The notes under the pieces were generated by a model. That model was not told where the DNA came from. It saw only the letters and a program-made list of their open reading frames with translations, and made no database searches. From Paraphaeosphaeria minitans (taxonomy: Eukaryota > Ascomycota > Dothideomycetes > Pleosporales > Didymosphaeriaceae): 64,000 bases of DNA. The DNA is taken from contig WJXW01000015.1 in NCBI GenBank assembly GCA_015832175.1, positions 1,240,001-1,304,000 on the forward strand, given 5' to 3'. Below, one piece after another: positions 55,015-63,650 of the stretch (position 1 is its first letter; each line of letters opens with the position of its first letter). Position numbers and translations under genes: made by a program.

Positions 55015-55508
55015 AACAAACAATAGGCTGAAGCAGGATGCTGCCTGAACAAATCCACCAATAGTGCAATGAATTCTGTCCTTGCACTGGCGCCAAGCAC
55101 TACATGCATATCCTTGGCGTTGGTGACGCAAGACGTTGATCATTGGCTCCTTTGAAAGAAAACCCTGTATTGGAGCCGAAAACCCAATCAACAGGCGCAA
55201 TGCTATCATAGCCCCGCTTTGCCGTAACAGGTGGCTTCACAGTGTAACCTGGATGCATTCGGTGTCCTCGGTGCAATGACCTGAACAGAATACACTGAAG
55301 GAGATGCATAGTATCTACATTAAATTGTATATATAAGTAGTTCCAAGTCCATAGTACGAGTTTGACTCCAACGCGCAATACGAACCCTTCAGTTACACGT
55401 CAGTTCATCGTTGGTGACCTCTCTCTCGATTCAGCTAACATTTACTAACTAACAGGGTGACGGCTACTCAACAAAAGATTCTCGCGCACACTGTCAACTA
55501 GATCGAAG
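55015..55508. other. No gene recognised
   Basis: The minus frame 55100-55378 has no motif. Confidence 0.35.
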
Positions 55509-55652
55509 ATGGACTGCCCAAATTGCAAAAAAGGCAATGTTAGCGGTGCAACGACCTGCGAGTACTGCGGCGCTGAGCTACCCGTAGTCGTGCCACGCTC
55601 TACCAGCGATAGGATCATAATGCGAGTTTTGCAGATTTTGTATGGCAGTTAA
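55509..55652 (+). CDS. Small zinc-ribbon protein (47 aa)
   Basis: MDCPNCKKGNV, then TCEYCGAELP: two CX2C knuckles 12 residues apart, the classic zinc-ribbon layout. A short hydrophobic helix (IIMRVLQILYG) ends the protein. Context before the ATG is gatcgaag. It is short, but the motif is unlikely by chance. Function unknown; possibly an exon of a longer gene, as the stop follows at once. Confidence 0.5.
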   Translation: MDCPNCKKGNVSGATTCEYCGAELPVVVPRSTSDRIIMRVLQILYGS

Positions 55653-55710
55653 ACAGACAGACTGAATACATAAATGCCGATCTCCACCTGCATTCCACTA
55701 TTCCGATTAC

Positions 55711-56589
55711 TCATTGAAGTTTAGCAAGCACCGCTTTGCCTCGCTCGTCCAAATCAGGGTAGCTGCGAAGGGCATACAACTCAACCCAGAATTCGCGAGC
55801 CATTTCGAAGGAGGGCATGAATTTTCTCAACAATGCCTTCCATTCCGCATCATTCTCTCCCAAACCTATCCCTGCACATGTGAACTCCCACCAGACAGGG
55901 AAATAGCCACTACTCTCCCAATCGAGAATACCAGAAAGGTTACCGTCCTGAACGACAATGTTCCCAATGTTCAAATCTCCGTGAGTGAAGGTGTAAGGCC
56001 CGGCAGAAGGCATGCGCTCCCGCAATCGCAAACGCACTTTCTCTGGAAGATTCTTCAATATGATTGAGAACTCCGCCCAAAGCTCGTCATCCGAACAAAG
56101 GGGACCGTGGGGACGACCAAATCCATTTAGGAAAAGAAACGCTGAGTAGAGTGGTTGTTCGCCGAGGCTCTGCATGCGAGAGGATCGCAGGTTTCGAAGT
56201 TGCAAAAGGCAGTCCGCGGTTTGTTTAGCAATATTCTCTTTTTCAGCTGTTGGTAGCGATGTCCAGATTGCACCGAGAACATCGCCAGGAACACGTTCCG
56301 TAACCATGAAATAGCGATCGTCATCATTGTACTCCAATTCGACCCTGGGAACCGGAATAGTAGTGCTTTCACGCAGAAATCGAATGTTGCAAGCTTCGAA
56401 ATTGGGAGGTTCAATTGATCGCTCCTTCAGAATATATTTTGAGCCGAGTGACCACGCACCGCGGTCGCTGGCGCTGTAAAACAGCTTGACATGGCTGTTA
56501 TAGCGGCAGGAGTGTTGACGTTCGGACGTCCAGCTGCATGCTTTGCAAGGTACGTCTACATCCATGATATTGAAACCCTCGAGGAGCAA
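55711..56589 (-). CDS. Aminoglycoside phosphotransferase-like kinase (292 aa)
   Basis: Single exon. Kinase-like APH fold: ILKER (Lys55), PVPRVELEYNDDDRYFMVTE in the hinge region, Brenner motif HGDLNIGNI (from 203) and ILDWE (221-225) with the metal-binding aspartate. The length suits the family. Fungal APH proteins are numerous and their substrates are mostly unknown; antibiotic resistance should not be assumed. The start could also be the in-frame Met at residue 9. Flanked at about 700 and 410 bp by the two related minisatellites. Confidence 0.85.
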   Translation of the reverse strand: MLLEGFNIMDVDVPCKACSWTSERQHSCRYNSHVKLFYSASDRGAWSLGSKYILKERSIEPPNFEACNIRFLRESTTIPVPRVELEYNDDDRYFMVTERVPGDVLGAIWTSLPTAEKENIAKQTADCLLQLRNLRSSRMQSLGEQPLYSAFLFLNGFGRPHGPLCSDDELWAEFSIILKNLPEKVRLRLRERMPSAGPYTFTHGDLNIGNIVVQDGNLSGILDWESSGYFPVWWEFTCAGIGLGENDAEWKALLRKFMPSFEMAREFWVELYALRSYPDLDERGKAVLAKLQ

Positions 56590-57000
56590 GCAAGTGTCGT
56601 TATGATCTCGCGGGTGTGCGATGATACAAAGAGAACGAACGAATATCCGGATAAGAAGATTGTTTTTCTGAAAGATGTTAGTAGCGCAGACTTATGAGTG
56701 CAGGGGGTTGGAACAGAAACTACAATTTACGGCGTGTTCAAGTAGGCGTATTATTCCTTGGTGGGGCTGGAGGAGTTGGCCGAAACTCTGCCGCTCCGGA
56801 GGCTAGCGCCCACTTTCTTGGCTTTAGCTCACCTCGCTATGCTCATCGAGCCATCGACTAAATTTGAGTACATCTATATGTAGATATTGTACAAGTAAAG
56901 TTATCGTTTCCGATCTGAGGAAGCCAAGCTTTGAAACTATTACAGATTATGCTGCTATCGTTACTGCCGGCGAGTCACCTAGACGACGATGGATCAATAG
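56590..57000. other. Upstream region of the APH-like gene, no gene recognised
   Basis: No coding frame with motif. The right end meets minisatellite 2. Confidence 0.35.
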
Positions 57001-57222
57001 GACATTGGGACGGTGGGACGGATGGGACGAAGAGACGGATGGGACGATGGGACGGATGAGACGATGGGACGGATGGGACGAAGAGACGGATGGGACGAAG
57101 AGACGGATGGGACAGATGGGACAGATGGGACGGGTGGGACGGATGGGACGAGGGGACGAGGGGACGAGGGGACGAGGGGACGAGGGGACGAGGGGACGAG
57201 GGGACGGGTGGGACGAGGGGAC
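57001..57222 (+). repeat. G-rich minisatellite 2
   Basis: Same orientation and core (gggacggatgggacga) as minisatellite 1, with gggacgaagagacggat and gggacagat variants, ending in a run of about seven 8-bp gggacgag units. The left flank shares caataggaca with the first array. Confidence 0.92.
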
Positions 57223-57580
57223 CCAAGGCATCTCCTCAAGATATCTAACCTAAGAAGGTTTGATGCTGAATGAGCAGTACGGCCTGCGAGTATGCATTTG
57301 ATGCGTAACTGAGGGCCAATACTTCTGCACGGGATCGGCCGCAAGCCTCCTTATGCAAGTAGCGAGGGTACCGCTGTCGTCTTGAGTAGAGGGTGCAGAC
57401 AAGCGCATGGAAGGCTTGTGAGCGAGGTGACATCGCATCAAAGCCTGCTAATAGTGTGATTAAGTTCTGAGTTCTCTTGTTAGCGTGATGAGCCTGACCA
57501 GAATTAAGGTACTATCTGGGGCTAGAAAGCAGGATACACGTGATGACCTTAGACAAGTAAAAATTTAATCTAAGAAGGCA
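57223..57580. other. No gene recognised
   Basis: Spacer between minisatellite 2 and the first unit of the small-gene array. Confidence 0.35.
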
Positions 57581-57740
57581 GTTGATCTCTGGACCATGGA
57601 CATTGTTGGAGTTCGGCGTTGGATTCTACCCTACACCTACCTTGCTGTGGCGTCGAGAAGGTGCAGGTCTAGTCTGTGCACCGTATTGCGCTTCATCTCT
57701 TGGGGTCTCAGCTTTGCATCTGCAAGCCTCTCCACACAAG
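57581..57740 (+). promoter_or_regulatory. Type I upstream block, unit 1
   Basis: Matches 61946-62109 along its length (gacattgt, agttcggcgttgga, tcgagaa, gtgca, cgcttcat, ggtctcagcttt) and ends in the core. The next 140 bp are also conserved, with gttaaggcggaagcgcggca at about 57817 and a TATA-like tttaagg. Confidence 0.75.
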
Positions 57741-58116
57741 TTAAGTGCATGCGGCATCCCTTGTCATCGTTCCTAGTAATATGATAGCGCGCAGGTGGAG
57801 AGGCAGAGAGGACCTGGCGTTAAGGCGGAAGCGCGGCAAGCAGTCACGAACCTAGATTTAAGGCATCAAGATCTCTACACATCGTCAAGACCACTACATC
57901 TCGCGGACATTGATCTTAGTATCTCTATCGAACTCCACTTTTGTCTTCCATTTACTCCTGTTAGACCTTGCCCTGGTTTCATATCTGGCAAACCAACCCT
58001 ATCTTACATTACAGCAAACCAGAAGCCACAAGGTAAGACTAAGAGAGAACAATTCGTAGGTTAAATGCTTAGGATGATACAGGACCTCCTCTTACTGCAC
58101 TCTGGAAACATTCAGA

Positions 58117-58374
58117 ATGACCACCAACTCGTCGAACGCCAGCACGAATGACTCCGGTTCAGGACGTGTTCAGAACACCCAAGCCAACGGCAATAGCAAT
58201 GCTACGACTGGAAATGACCAGGGTGGTACTTCGACAACTATTACGGACAGCACTCGGGGATCCGTGTATATAAATGACATATGGCAAGATCCTGCTGAAG
58301 CTAGAGGTCGCAACTGTGACCTTAGCCCGTTATATGGAACTACTCAGACAAACGGCGACGGGTCGAAGGCATAG
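58117..58374 (+). CDS. Array gene 1, Asn/Ser/Thr-rich protein (85 aa)
   Basis: Starts MTTNSSNAS after gaaacattcagaATG, a context shared with array gene 5. The N-terminal half is low complexity (N, S, T, G, Q); the C-terminal half has some order: GSVYINDIWQDPAEARG, DLSPLYG, TQTNGDGSKA. It aligns with gene 5 (GRV-NTQ/P-NGN, DxxxDPA, DLSxLY, QTNGxxSK). No signal peptide, membrane segment or known domain. A GTAAG donor at 58035 suggests a 5'-leader intron, also present in unit 5. Function unknown. Confidence 0.6.
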   Translation: MTTNSSNASTNDSGSGRVQNTQANGNSNATTGNDQGGTSTTITDSTRGSVYINDIWQDPAEARGRNCDLSPLYGTTQTNGDGSKA

Positions 58375-59236
58375 TCATGTTGTTAGTTCTCAAGCGCGAT
58401 AGCTCTGATCAAACGAAGCAGGTGGCTCACGGTGGTCCTGTACTTTCTTCAAAGACACTATCACAATGAGAATGTGCAGAATTACTTCATGCAACCTATC
58501 GTTCTTGCCGTGTTCTCTGCTCCAAGGCTGTGATCCGCCTGCAAGCCTCTTCACTTATGTCCGCGTTTTGACGGCAGCCACCCTGCACGATTTTACTGAT
58601 CGACAGCGTGATGGGGTTGCCTGCCTACGCGTCAACTATAATTTGCTTTGTACGCCGCACCAATGCTGGGTCCACTGCCGCCATGTTAGCTCATCCCTGA
58701 TATCTTAGCGTGGGACACCGCAGGAGCTCTCACTACCTTTGAGACAATCTCGGCATTGCCTTTTGCCAGGATGCAGTCATGCATGTGCATCCATGGTGAC
58801 GCGCTGTCCCCCACTCCAATATTGACACCATCCTATCCCGGATTTAGAAGAGCCGAATGGAGCATCGAGAGCGAAGCTCGTGACTTGACTCAACCTAGCT
58901 TCACGCGACAGGAGTGAATTCACACCATCTGCAACAATGCATTAGATTGTGCAGACAATACGTCAGGCAGAGTTGATAGACCGAATAGTGACATTGTACG
59001 TGTCGTCTGCAAGCCCTTGCGAAACCTCTGCATATAAGCGAGCAATGTCCGTTGCACGTATACAAGATACCATTACCTGGACTCGTACCTTCGATATTGT
59101 TCAGCCTCTACCAAAACAACAGCTCAAGTGAACTTGAATCTTCAGTAAGGGTTCTCTATCTGCTTCCCAACGCTGTAACAATACTACCATGATGAAAGAG
59201 CTGACCGATTGGGAGCAGACCTTTCACCTTTCCGAA

Positions 59237-59428
59237 ATGCCTACCAACTCTTCTTCCAATGCTTCGTCCGGCCAACAAGGCAATACGCCCCGAATCGTCA
59301 ACGAAATTGGGGATAGGAACGGACAATCTCAAGGCAGCGCTTCCGCTCCGCAATCGCAACCGTTTACTTCTGCACTCTCTTTGCAGCCCCGATTGACTGA
59401 CAGTGATAAACGTGTGCTGGGTCTGTAA
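59237..59428 (+). CDS. Array gene 2, Asn/Ser/Gln-rich protein (63 aa)
   Basis: I start at the ATG giving MPTNSSSNASS, which matches the start of gene 5 (MPSNSSSSG) and of gene 1; an earlier in-frame ATG at 59189 exists. The frame ends at TAA 59426. About 80 bp further the sequence VNGGE-stop corresponds to the C-terminus of unit 3 (INGGK-stop), so gene 2 may be shortened by a frameshift or have an unseen intron. Confidence 0.5.
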   Translation: MPTNSSSNASSGQQGNTPRIVNEIGDRNGQSQGSASAPQSQPFTSALSLQPRLTDSDKRVLGL

Positions 59429-59698
59429 TCAATATCGTCGACTGAAGGGTTAAATACACGCTGTCAAGAGAATTCGATAGTGCATGGCCTCACCTTCAAT
59501 GTTAATGGCGGAGAGTAGATACAGACGGCGGGATTGTGGTGGTATTCTCTCTCAGGCTGCCAATGTAACCCCTATTCTCGCTAGATGATCTGCCGTTCCT
59601 AAATAATCTAATTCTTTGCACACGCCCTCCTTGAATGAGGACTTGATCTCTCAATATTTCAGTGTGAGACACCGCAGACCACCGCGACTAGACGCTGG

Positions 59699-59910
59699 GC
59701 GAAAAGCAAATTGCATGCAGTAACGCTATTCATGCGCCATCCTGATCTACCAGATGCTTCATTTGTAAAGCTTGCTAATAAGTGTTAGACAGGGATTGCT
59801 CTGCGCTCGGCATTCGCCAGAGGGGTGCAGTGCTAGTCCATGCACTCCATCGTAGTCCTATCCTGGTGGGTCCCAACCCTGTGATCCGCCTGCAAGCCTC
59901 TTCACACATG
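59699..59910 (+). promoter_or_regulatory. Type II upstream block, unit 3
   Basis: Begins gcgaaaagc, contains gattgct, tgcgctcggcatt, gtgcagtgct and ccaac, ends in the core. The same block recurs at 60854 and 62979. A TATA-like atataaatt follows at 60006. Confidence 0.75.
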
Positions 59911-60206
59911 TAGGGTGGATGCCCTATCCATGCTCACCGTTCGTTAATGCAGCGCGGAGGCCGAAAGGTCTGGGGCCTATCTGGATATATGGGCTACAGG
60001 AGTGAATATAAATTAGCTCAATATCTACGACCATTGTGAGGGCTTTTACACGTTTACCTTGCTGTCTTCTGCGATATCATCTTTCGATCTCACCCCTTTC
60101 CAAAGGTATCAGAGCCTTATATCGAGTCACATCTCCTTTCTCCACCACGGCCAGCAGTTGTACCAACGAACCAGTCACACTCTCACTACCTCAACATCTA
60201 GCAACG

Positions 60207-60452
60207 ATGTCTACCTCCAACAATCAGCCTCAGAATCTGAACACGTCGACAAGCGCTCCACGCTCTGAGCAGCAAAACCTGAACTCCAACCCCAATACTG
60301 GAGTCACCCAAAATGGCCAAGCGCAGAACGGCTCCCAGAATGGTAATTTGGCCTCCGCTTCAGCACTCATGAGCGAGCACTGGGAGTATGGCGTGGACGA
60401 GAACCCGCTCGCAGACTTCCTAGCAGAGAAGAGGCCCAATGGGTCCAAATAG
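60207..60452 (+). CDS. Array gene 3, Asn/Gln/Ser-rich protein (81 aa)
   Basis: Starts MSTSNNQPQNLN, like array gene 6 (MSTSNEQPQ). Low complexity in the first 55 residues, then ordered: SALMSEHWEYGVDENPLADFLAEKRPNG. TAG at 60450-60452 is followed in the same frame by 70 more open codons to 60665, ending YSRNDINGGK, which resembles the ends of the other units (LINDLDLSYGHLYVD matches the INDIWQDP region of gene 1). Either a stop mutation cut the gene or a short intron is missed. Unknown function. Confidence 0.55.
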   Translation: MSTSNNQPQNLNTSTSAPRSEQQNLNSNPNTGVTQNGQAQNGSQNGNLASASALMSEHWEYGVDENPLADFLAEKRPNGSK

Positions 60453-60665
60453 TGGGCTACAGTGGTTTTTGTGGCAGATCTAGTGCTAAGTTCACTAGGT
60501 ACGAACGGGCAGGTCGCAAGCAGCCAGGCTCGAGGTGGCCACGCTACACGCGCCACACAGAACGGTGTTCTCATAAACGACTTGGACTTGAGTTATGGAC
60601 ATCTCTACGTCGATTCATCAGCTTTCTCTGACTACTCACGCAACGACATCAATGGAGGAAAGTAA
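60453..60665 (+). pseudogene. In-frame continuation of array gene 3 after TAG
   Basis: Open in the same frame as 60207-60452. Carries ARGGHATRATQNGVLINDLDLS and INGGK; similar to the second half of array genes 1 and 5. Not translated unless by splicing or readthrough. Confidence 0.4.
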
Positions 60666-60853
60666 ATGCAGATGACAGGTGACGGTGATGTGTTCTCAGA
60701 CCATCAATGTAATTGCCACACTCACTAAATGATATGTTGTTCACGAATTGATCTACCTTCTTTACATGTCCCCTCCTCAAATGTGAAATTGATCAGCTTA
60801 TCCCTAAAATCGCAGCTTGGGCATAGCGTAGTCTCCCCGTGACTGGACCCGGG

Positions 60854-61064
60854 GCGAAAAGTGGATTACATGCAGTACTACTATTCAACTGTTCGCCTGG
60901 TCCATCATATACTTGATTTGTAAAGACTGCTAATACCTGTTCGACAAGGGTCGCTGTGCGTTCGGAATTGACCAAAACATGCAGTGCTAGTATATGCACC
61001 TCACCGCGGTTCGATACTTGTGGGCCCCAACTTTATGGCCCGCCTGCAAGCCTCTTCACATATG
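60854..61064 (+). promoter_or_regulatory. Type II upstream block, unit 4
   Basis: 211 bp, same length as the unit 3 block (212) and the unit 6 block (209). Shared segments include ttacatgcagta, cacctcaccgcggttcga and gggccccaacttt. Ends in the core at 61045. Confidence 0.75.
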
Positions 61065-61468
61065 CCAAGTAGTTGTTGTATCTGTTGTCATTGCGTTCGA
61101 CAATGCAGAAACGTGCAGGTGAAGAGCGTGTGATCTCATGCGGAGTGCAGTAACCGGGCATGGACCGTGGGGGGAGCATCGATTACGACAAGGGTCGTAA
61201 CCGTTGGCATAAAGACCGCAGTCAATCTCCAATTCTTCAATGTCTCAAAGCCATCGCGCCTCCTCTTGCTTTAGAGACTCCCATTCCACATCTTAAACAC
61301 CCTGAGTACCTCCGACACCCTCGACACTCCTACATAGTTCGTTGATACGCTCCGAATTTCTCGCTCTCGCGTCCTTTACTGTACGTCATGTAAACCATGC
61401 AACTTTGAGCAATGACTACCCTCCATGAATACAGGCTAACCGCATCAGCGTTGACTATTTGAGCCATC

Positions 61469-61693
61469 ATGTCCGACGCTCAAGAGCATACCAACACAGG
61501 TCAACAGAACACCAACAATTCAGAAGGACAGGGTAATTCTCAGCCCTCCACTGCGTCTGGTGCCCACGCCAGACCCATTAGCCAGGCTGCTACTGCTCGC
61601 GGTTCCTATGGCTTGGAAGAATTGGGGCTAAGAGGCCAAAATGATCAGACAGAGCCTGCGGCCAACACTACGAATAAAACGAATGGTGTATAG
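61469..61693 (+). CDS. Array gene 4, Asn/Gln/Ser-rich protein (74 aa)
   Basis: Starts MSDAQEHTNTGQQNTNNS. Low complexity except for ARGSYGLEELGLRGQND. Ends NKTNGV, in keeping with the TNG-containing ends of genes 1 and 5. Single frame, no lesion, no known domain. Confidence 0.55.
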   Translation: MSDAQEHTNTGQQNTNNSEGQGNSQPSTASGAHARPISQAATARGSYGLEELGLRGQNDQTEPAANTTNKTNGV

Positions 61694-61945
61694 TGTACCC
61701 ACATAATAAACCGTACCAACTATGCTATTGTTCTTATCGAGTGATCATGCAACATCAATAGAAGAGACATCATCTAAGTTATCCCTATTTCTGGGACCCA
61801 TGTCACGCCCTCGCTGACATCGAGGCCCACTTCATCTAGATCTTGATGAGCGCCAAACATGGATGCTTGTCCCGCACCGTGCCTCGCAACAACATCGCGA
61901 TGTCAGGCTCACCCTAGACGAGTAGAAGCTCAATTTAAAAAGGTA

Positions 61946-62109
61946 ATTGATCTCCGCGCCACGGACATTGCTCAGTTCGGCGTTGGATCCCACTCTACGC
62001 CTACCCTTGTCGTAACATCGAGAACGTGCATATCTAGCCCATGCACCTCATCGCGCTTCATGCCTAGGGTCTCAGCTTTGTGGGCCATCTGCAAGCCTCT
62101 TCACGCAGA
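61946..62109 (+). promoter_or_regulatory. Type I upstream block, unit 5
   Basis: Counterpart of 57581-57740. Downstream, gttaaggcggaagcgcggca at 62184 is identical to the unit 1 copy, and a TATA-like tatatttaagg follows at 62220. Confidence 0.75.
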
Positions 62110-62398
62110 CCAGGTGCGCGCTGCACCCGTTCTCCTTGTTCCCAACAATAGCGGACCGTGCAGGCGGAGAAGAAGGAGACATGGCGTTAAGGCGGAAGCG
62201 CGGCAAACAGTCATGAACCTATATTTAAGGCACTGAGGTTTCCACACATTATCAGGGCTACTGGACTTTACCGACATTGATATTCGCATCTTCGTTGGAA
62301 AAGCAGAAGCCAAGGTAAGCCCAAGAAAGACGAAGGTATGATTGCATGCTCAGGATGACACAGGAACGCCTCTTGCTACACTACTACGAACATTCAGA

Positions 62399-62653
62399 AT
62401 GCCTAGCAACTCATCCAGCTCCGGCACAAACGGCTCCAATACCGGACGTGTTGGAACCAACCCCCAGCCGAATGGTAACGACGGGGTTACCATCCGCGAT
62501 GACCAAAGTAACACTTCCGGAAATGCTGCGGATAGCTCTCCGCCCGCCAGATACACAACAGACTTCCTGGACGATCCTGCAGGAACTCGTACCTTCGATC
62601 TCAGCGCTTTGTACGATAATCCTCAGACCAATGGCAATGACTCAAAGACGTGA
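62399..62653 (+). CDS. Array gene 5, Asn/Ser/Gly-rich protein (84 aa)
   Basis: MPSNSSSSGTNGSNTGRV, then DDQSNTSGNAAD and an ordered end with TDFLDDPAGTRTFDLSALYD and QTNGNDSKT. Closest relative is gene 1, 4.3 kb upstream, with the same start context (aacattcagaATG), the same leader donor-like GTAAG and the same 3' flank, so units 1 and 5 share a recent origin compared with the others. Confidence 0.6.
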   Translation: MPSNSSSSGTNGSNTGRVGTNPQPNGNDGVTIRDDQSNTSGNAADSSPPARYTTDFLDDPAGTRTFDLSALYDNPQTNGNDSKT

Positions 62654-62978
62654 TCATGTCGTTATACCTGGAGCGCGACGGCTAATATCAGACAAGACAT
62701 GGAGACCATGGATATTCGATACGAACCCTATGACAATGAGACGGTGCAGAACTAGTTCATGCAATTCATGCTTCTTACTCCAATCTCGTGACCCGTCTAT
62801 AAGCCTCTTCATACGTGTTCCTGGTTTCACCGATTAACAGTAGAACAAGGTTAGTTGCCTTTGCATCAACTATAACTCTTTCTGTACGCTGCATCGAAAC
62901 CAGACCTGCGGCAGCTAGAAGCTCACCCCTGGGATATTAGCGTGGGATACTGCAGGCTTCTCGTGACTGGACTCTAGG

Positions 62979-63187
62979 CGAAAAGCGGATTACATGCAGT
63001 AATGCTACTCAAGTGCCACTCCGATCTATTAGATACCTAATTTGTAGATTGCCAATACTTGATCGACAAGGATTGCTGTGCGCTCAGCATTGACCAGAGA
63101 GGTGCAGTGCTCGTGTGTGCACCTCACCGCGGTTCAATCCTTGTAGGCCCCAACTTTGTAATCTGCCTGCAAGCCTCTTCATACATG
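62979..63187 (+). promoter_or_regulatory. Type II upstream block, unit 6
   Basis: Begins gcgaaaagcgg and ends in the core at 63168; carries gattgctgtgcgctcagcat and cacctcaccgcggttca. A TATA-like gtatatta follows at 63296. Confidence 0.75.
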
Positions 63188-63650
63188 CAGAGAGGCGCGG
63201 CATCCGTGCTCGTCAAGTTGGACAGTGCAGTAGCGTGTAGGTGGATGTGTCGAAGCGCAAAGCGGAGTGCGGTAAGCGTACAGAGACCGGAGGGGTATAT
63301 TAGACCTTACCATCTCCATTACCATCGACCACTGCATTCTACTGCGGCCTTATCTTCGCATCTTCTCTGGAATCCCTTCCAATCTGTTCTTGCGAAAAGC
63401 ATCAGACATTCTCGCTGAGGTACATCCCTTATCGAATCCATTAAGGCCACCCAGTGTCTGTAGCACGCTCTTCCTTCACAGCCTCCTGCTGGGATACTGG
63501 TTACTACTGGCACGCGTACGGAACTCTCCTTTTGACCTCCCTAAGGACCACAAAGGTCCAAAACACTTTCCTCGTATATACAACGCACTCACATAATGTT
63601 AGTAACTTGGCTCAGCACCATACCGTATACTACTTTCAGACGTAGTAAGC

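Noticed and set aside
54351..55109. Long minus-strand frame of Ser/His/Pro/Arg repeats through minisatellite 1
   Set aside because: The repeat is open in all three minus frames and also on the plus strand; open frames here follow from lack of stops in the repeat unit.
55711..56589. APH-like gene as an antibiotic-resistance gene
   Set aside because: Fungal APH-fold proteins have mostly unknown substrates; the fold alone does not show resistance.
54828..57222. CRISPR array
   Set aside because: The repeats are direct and contiguous with no unique spacers, in a eukaryotic context.
56947..57344. Overlapping Pro/Ser/Arg-rich frames through minisatellite 2
   Set aside because: Same reason: repeat-driven open frames without a unique protein part.
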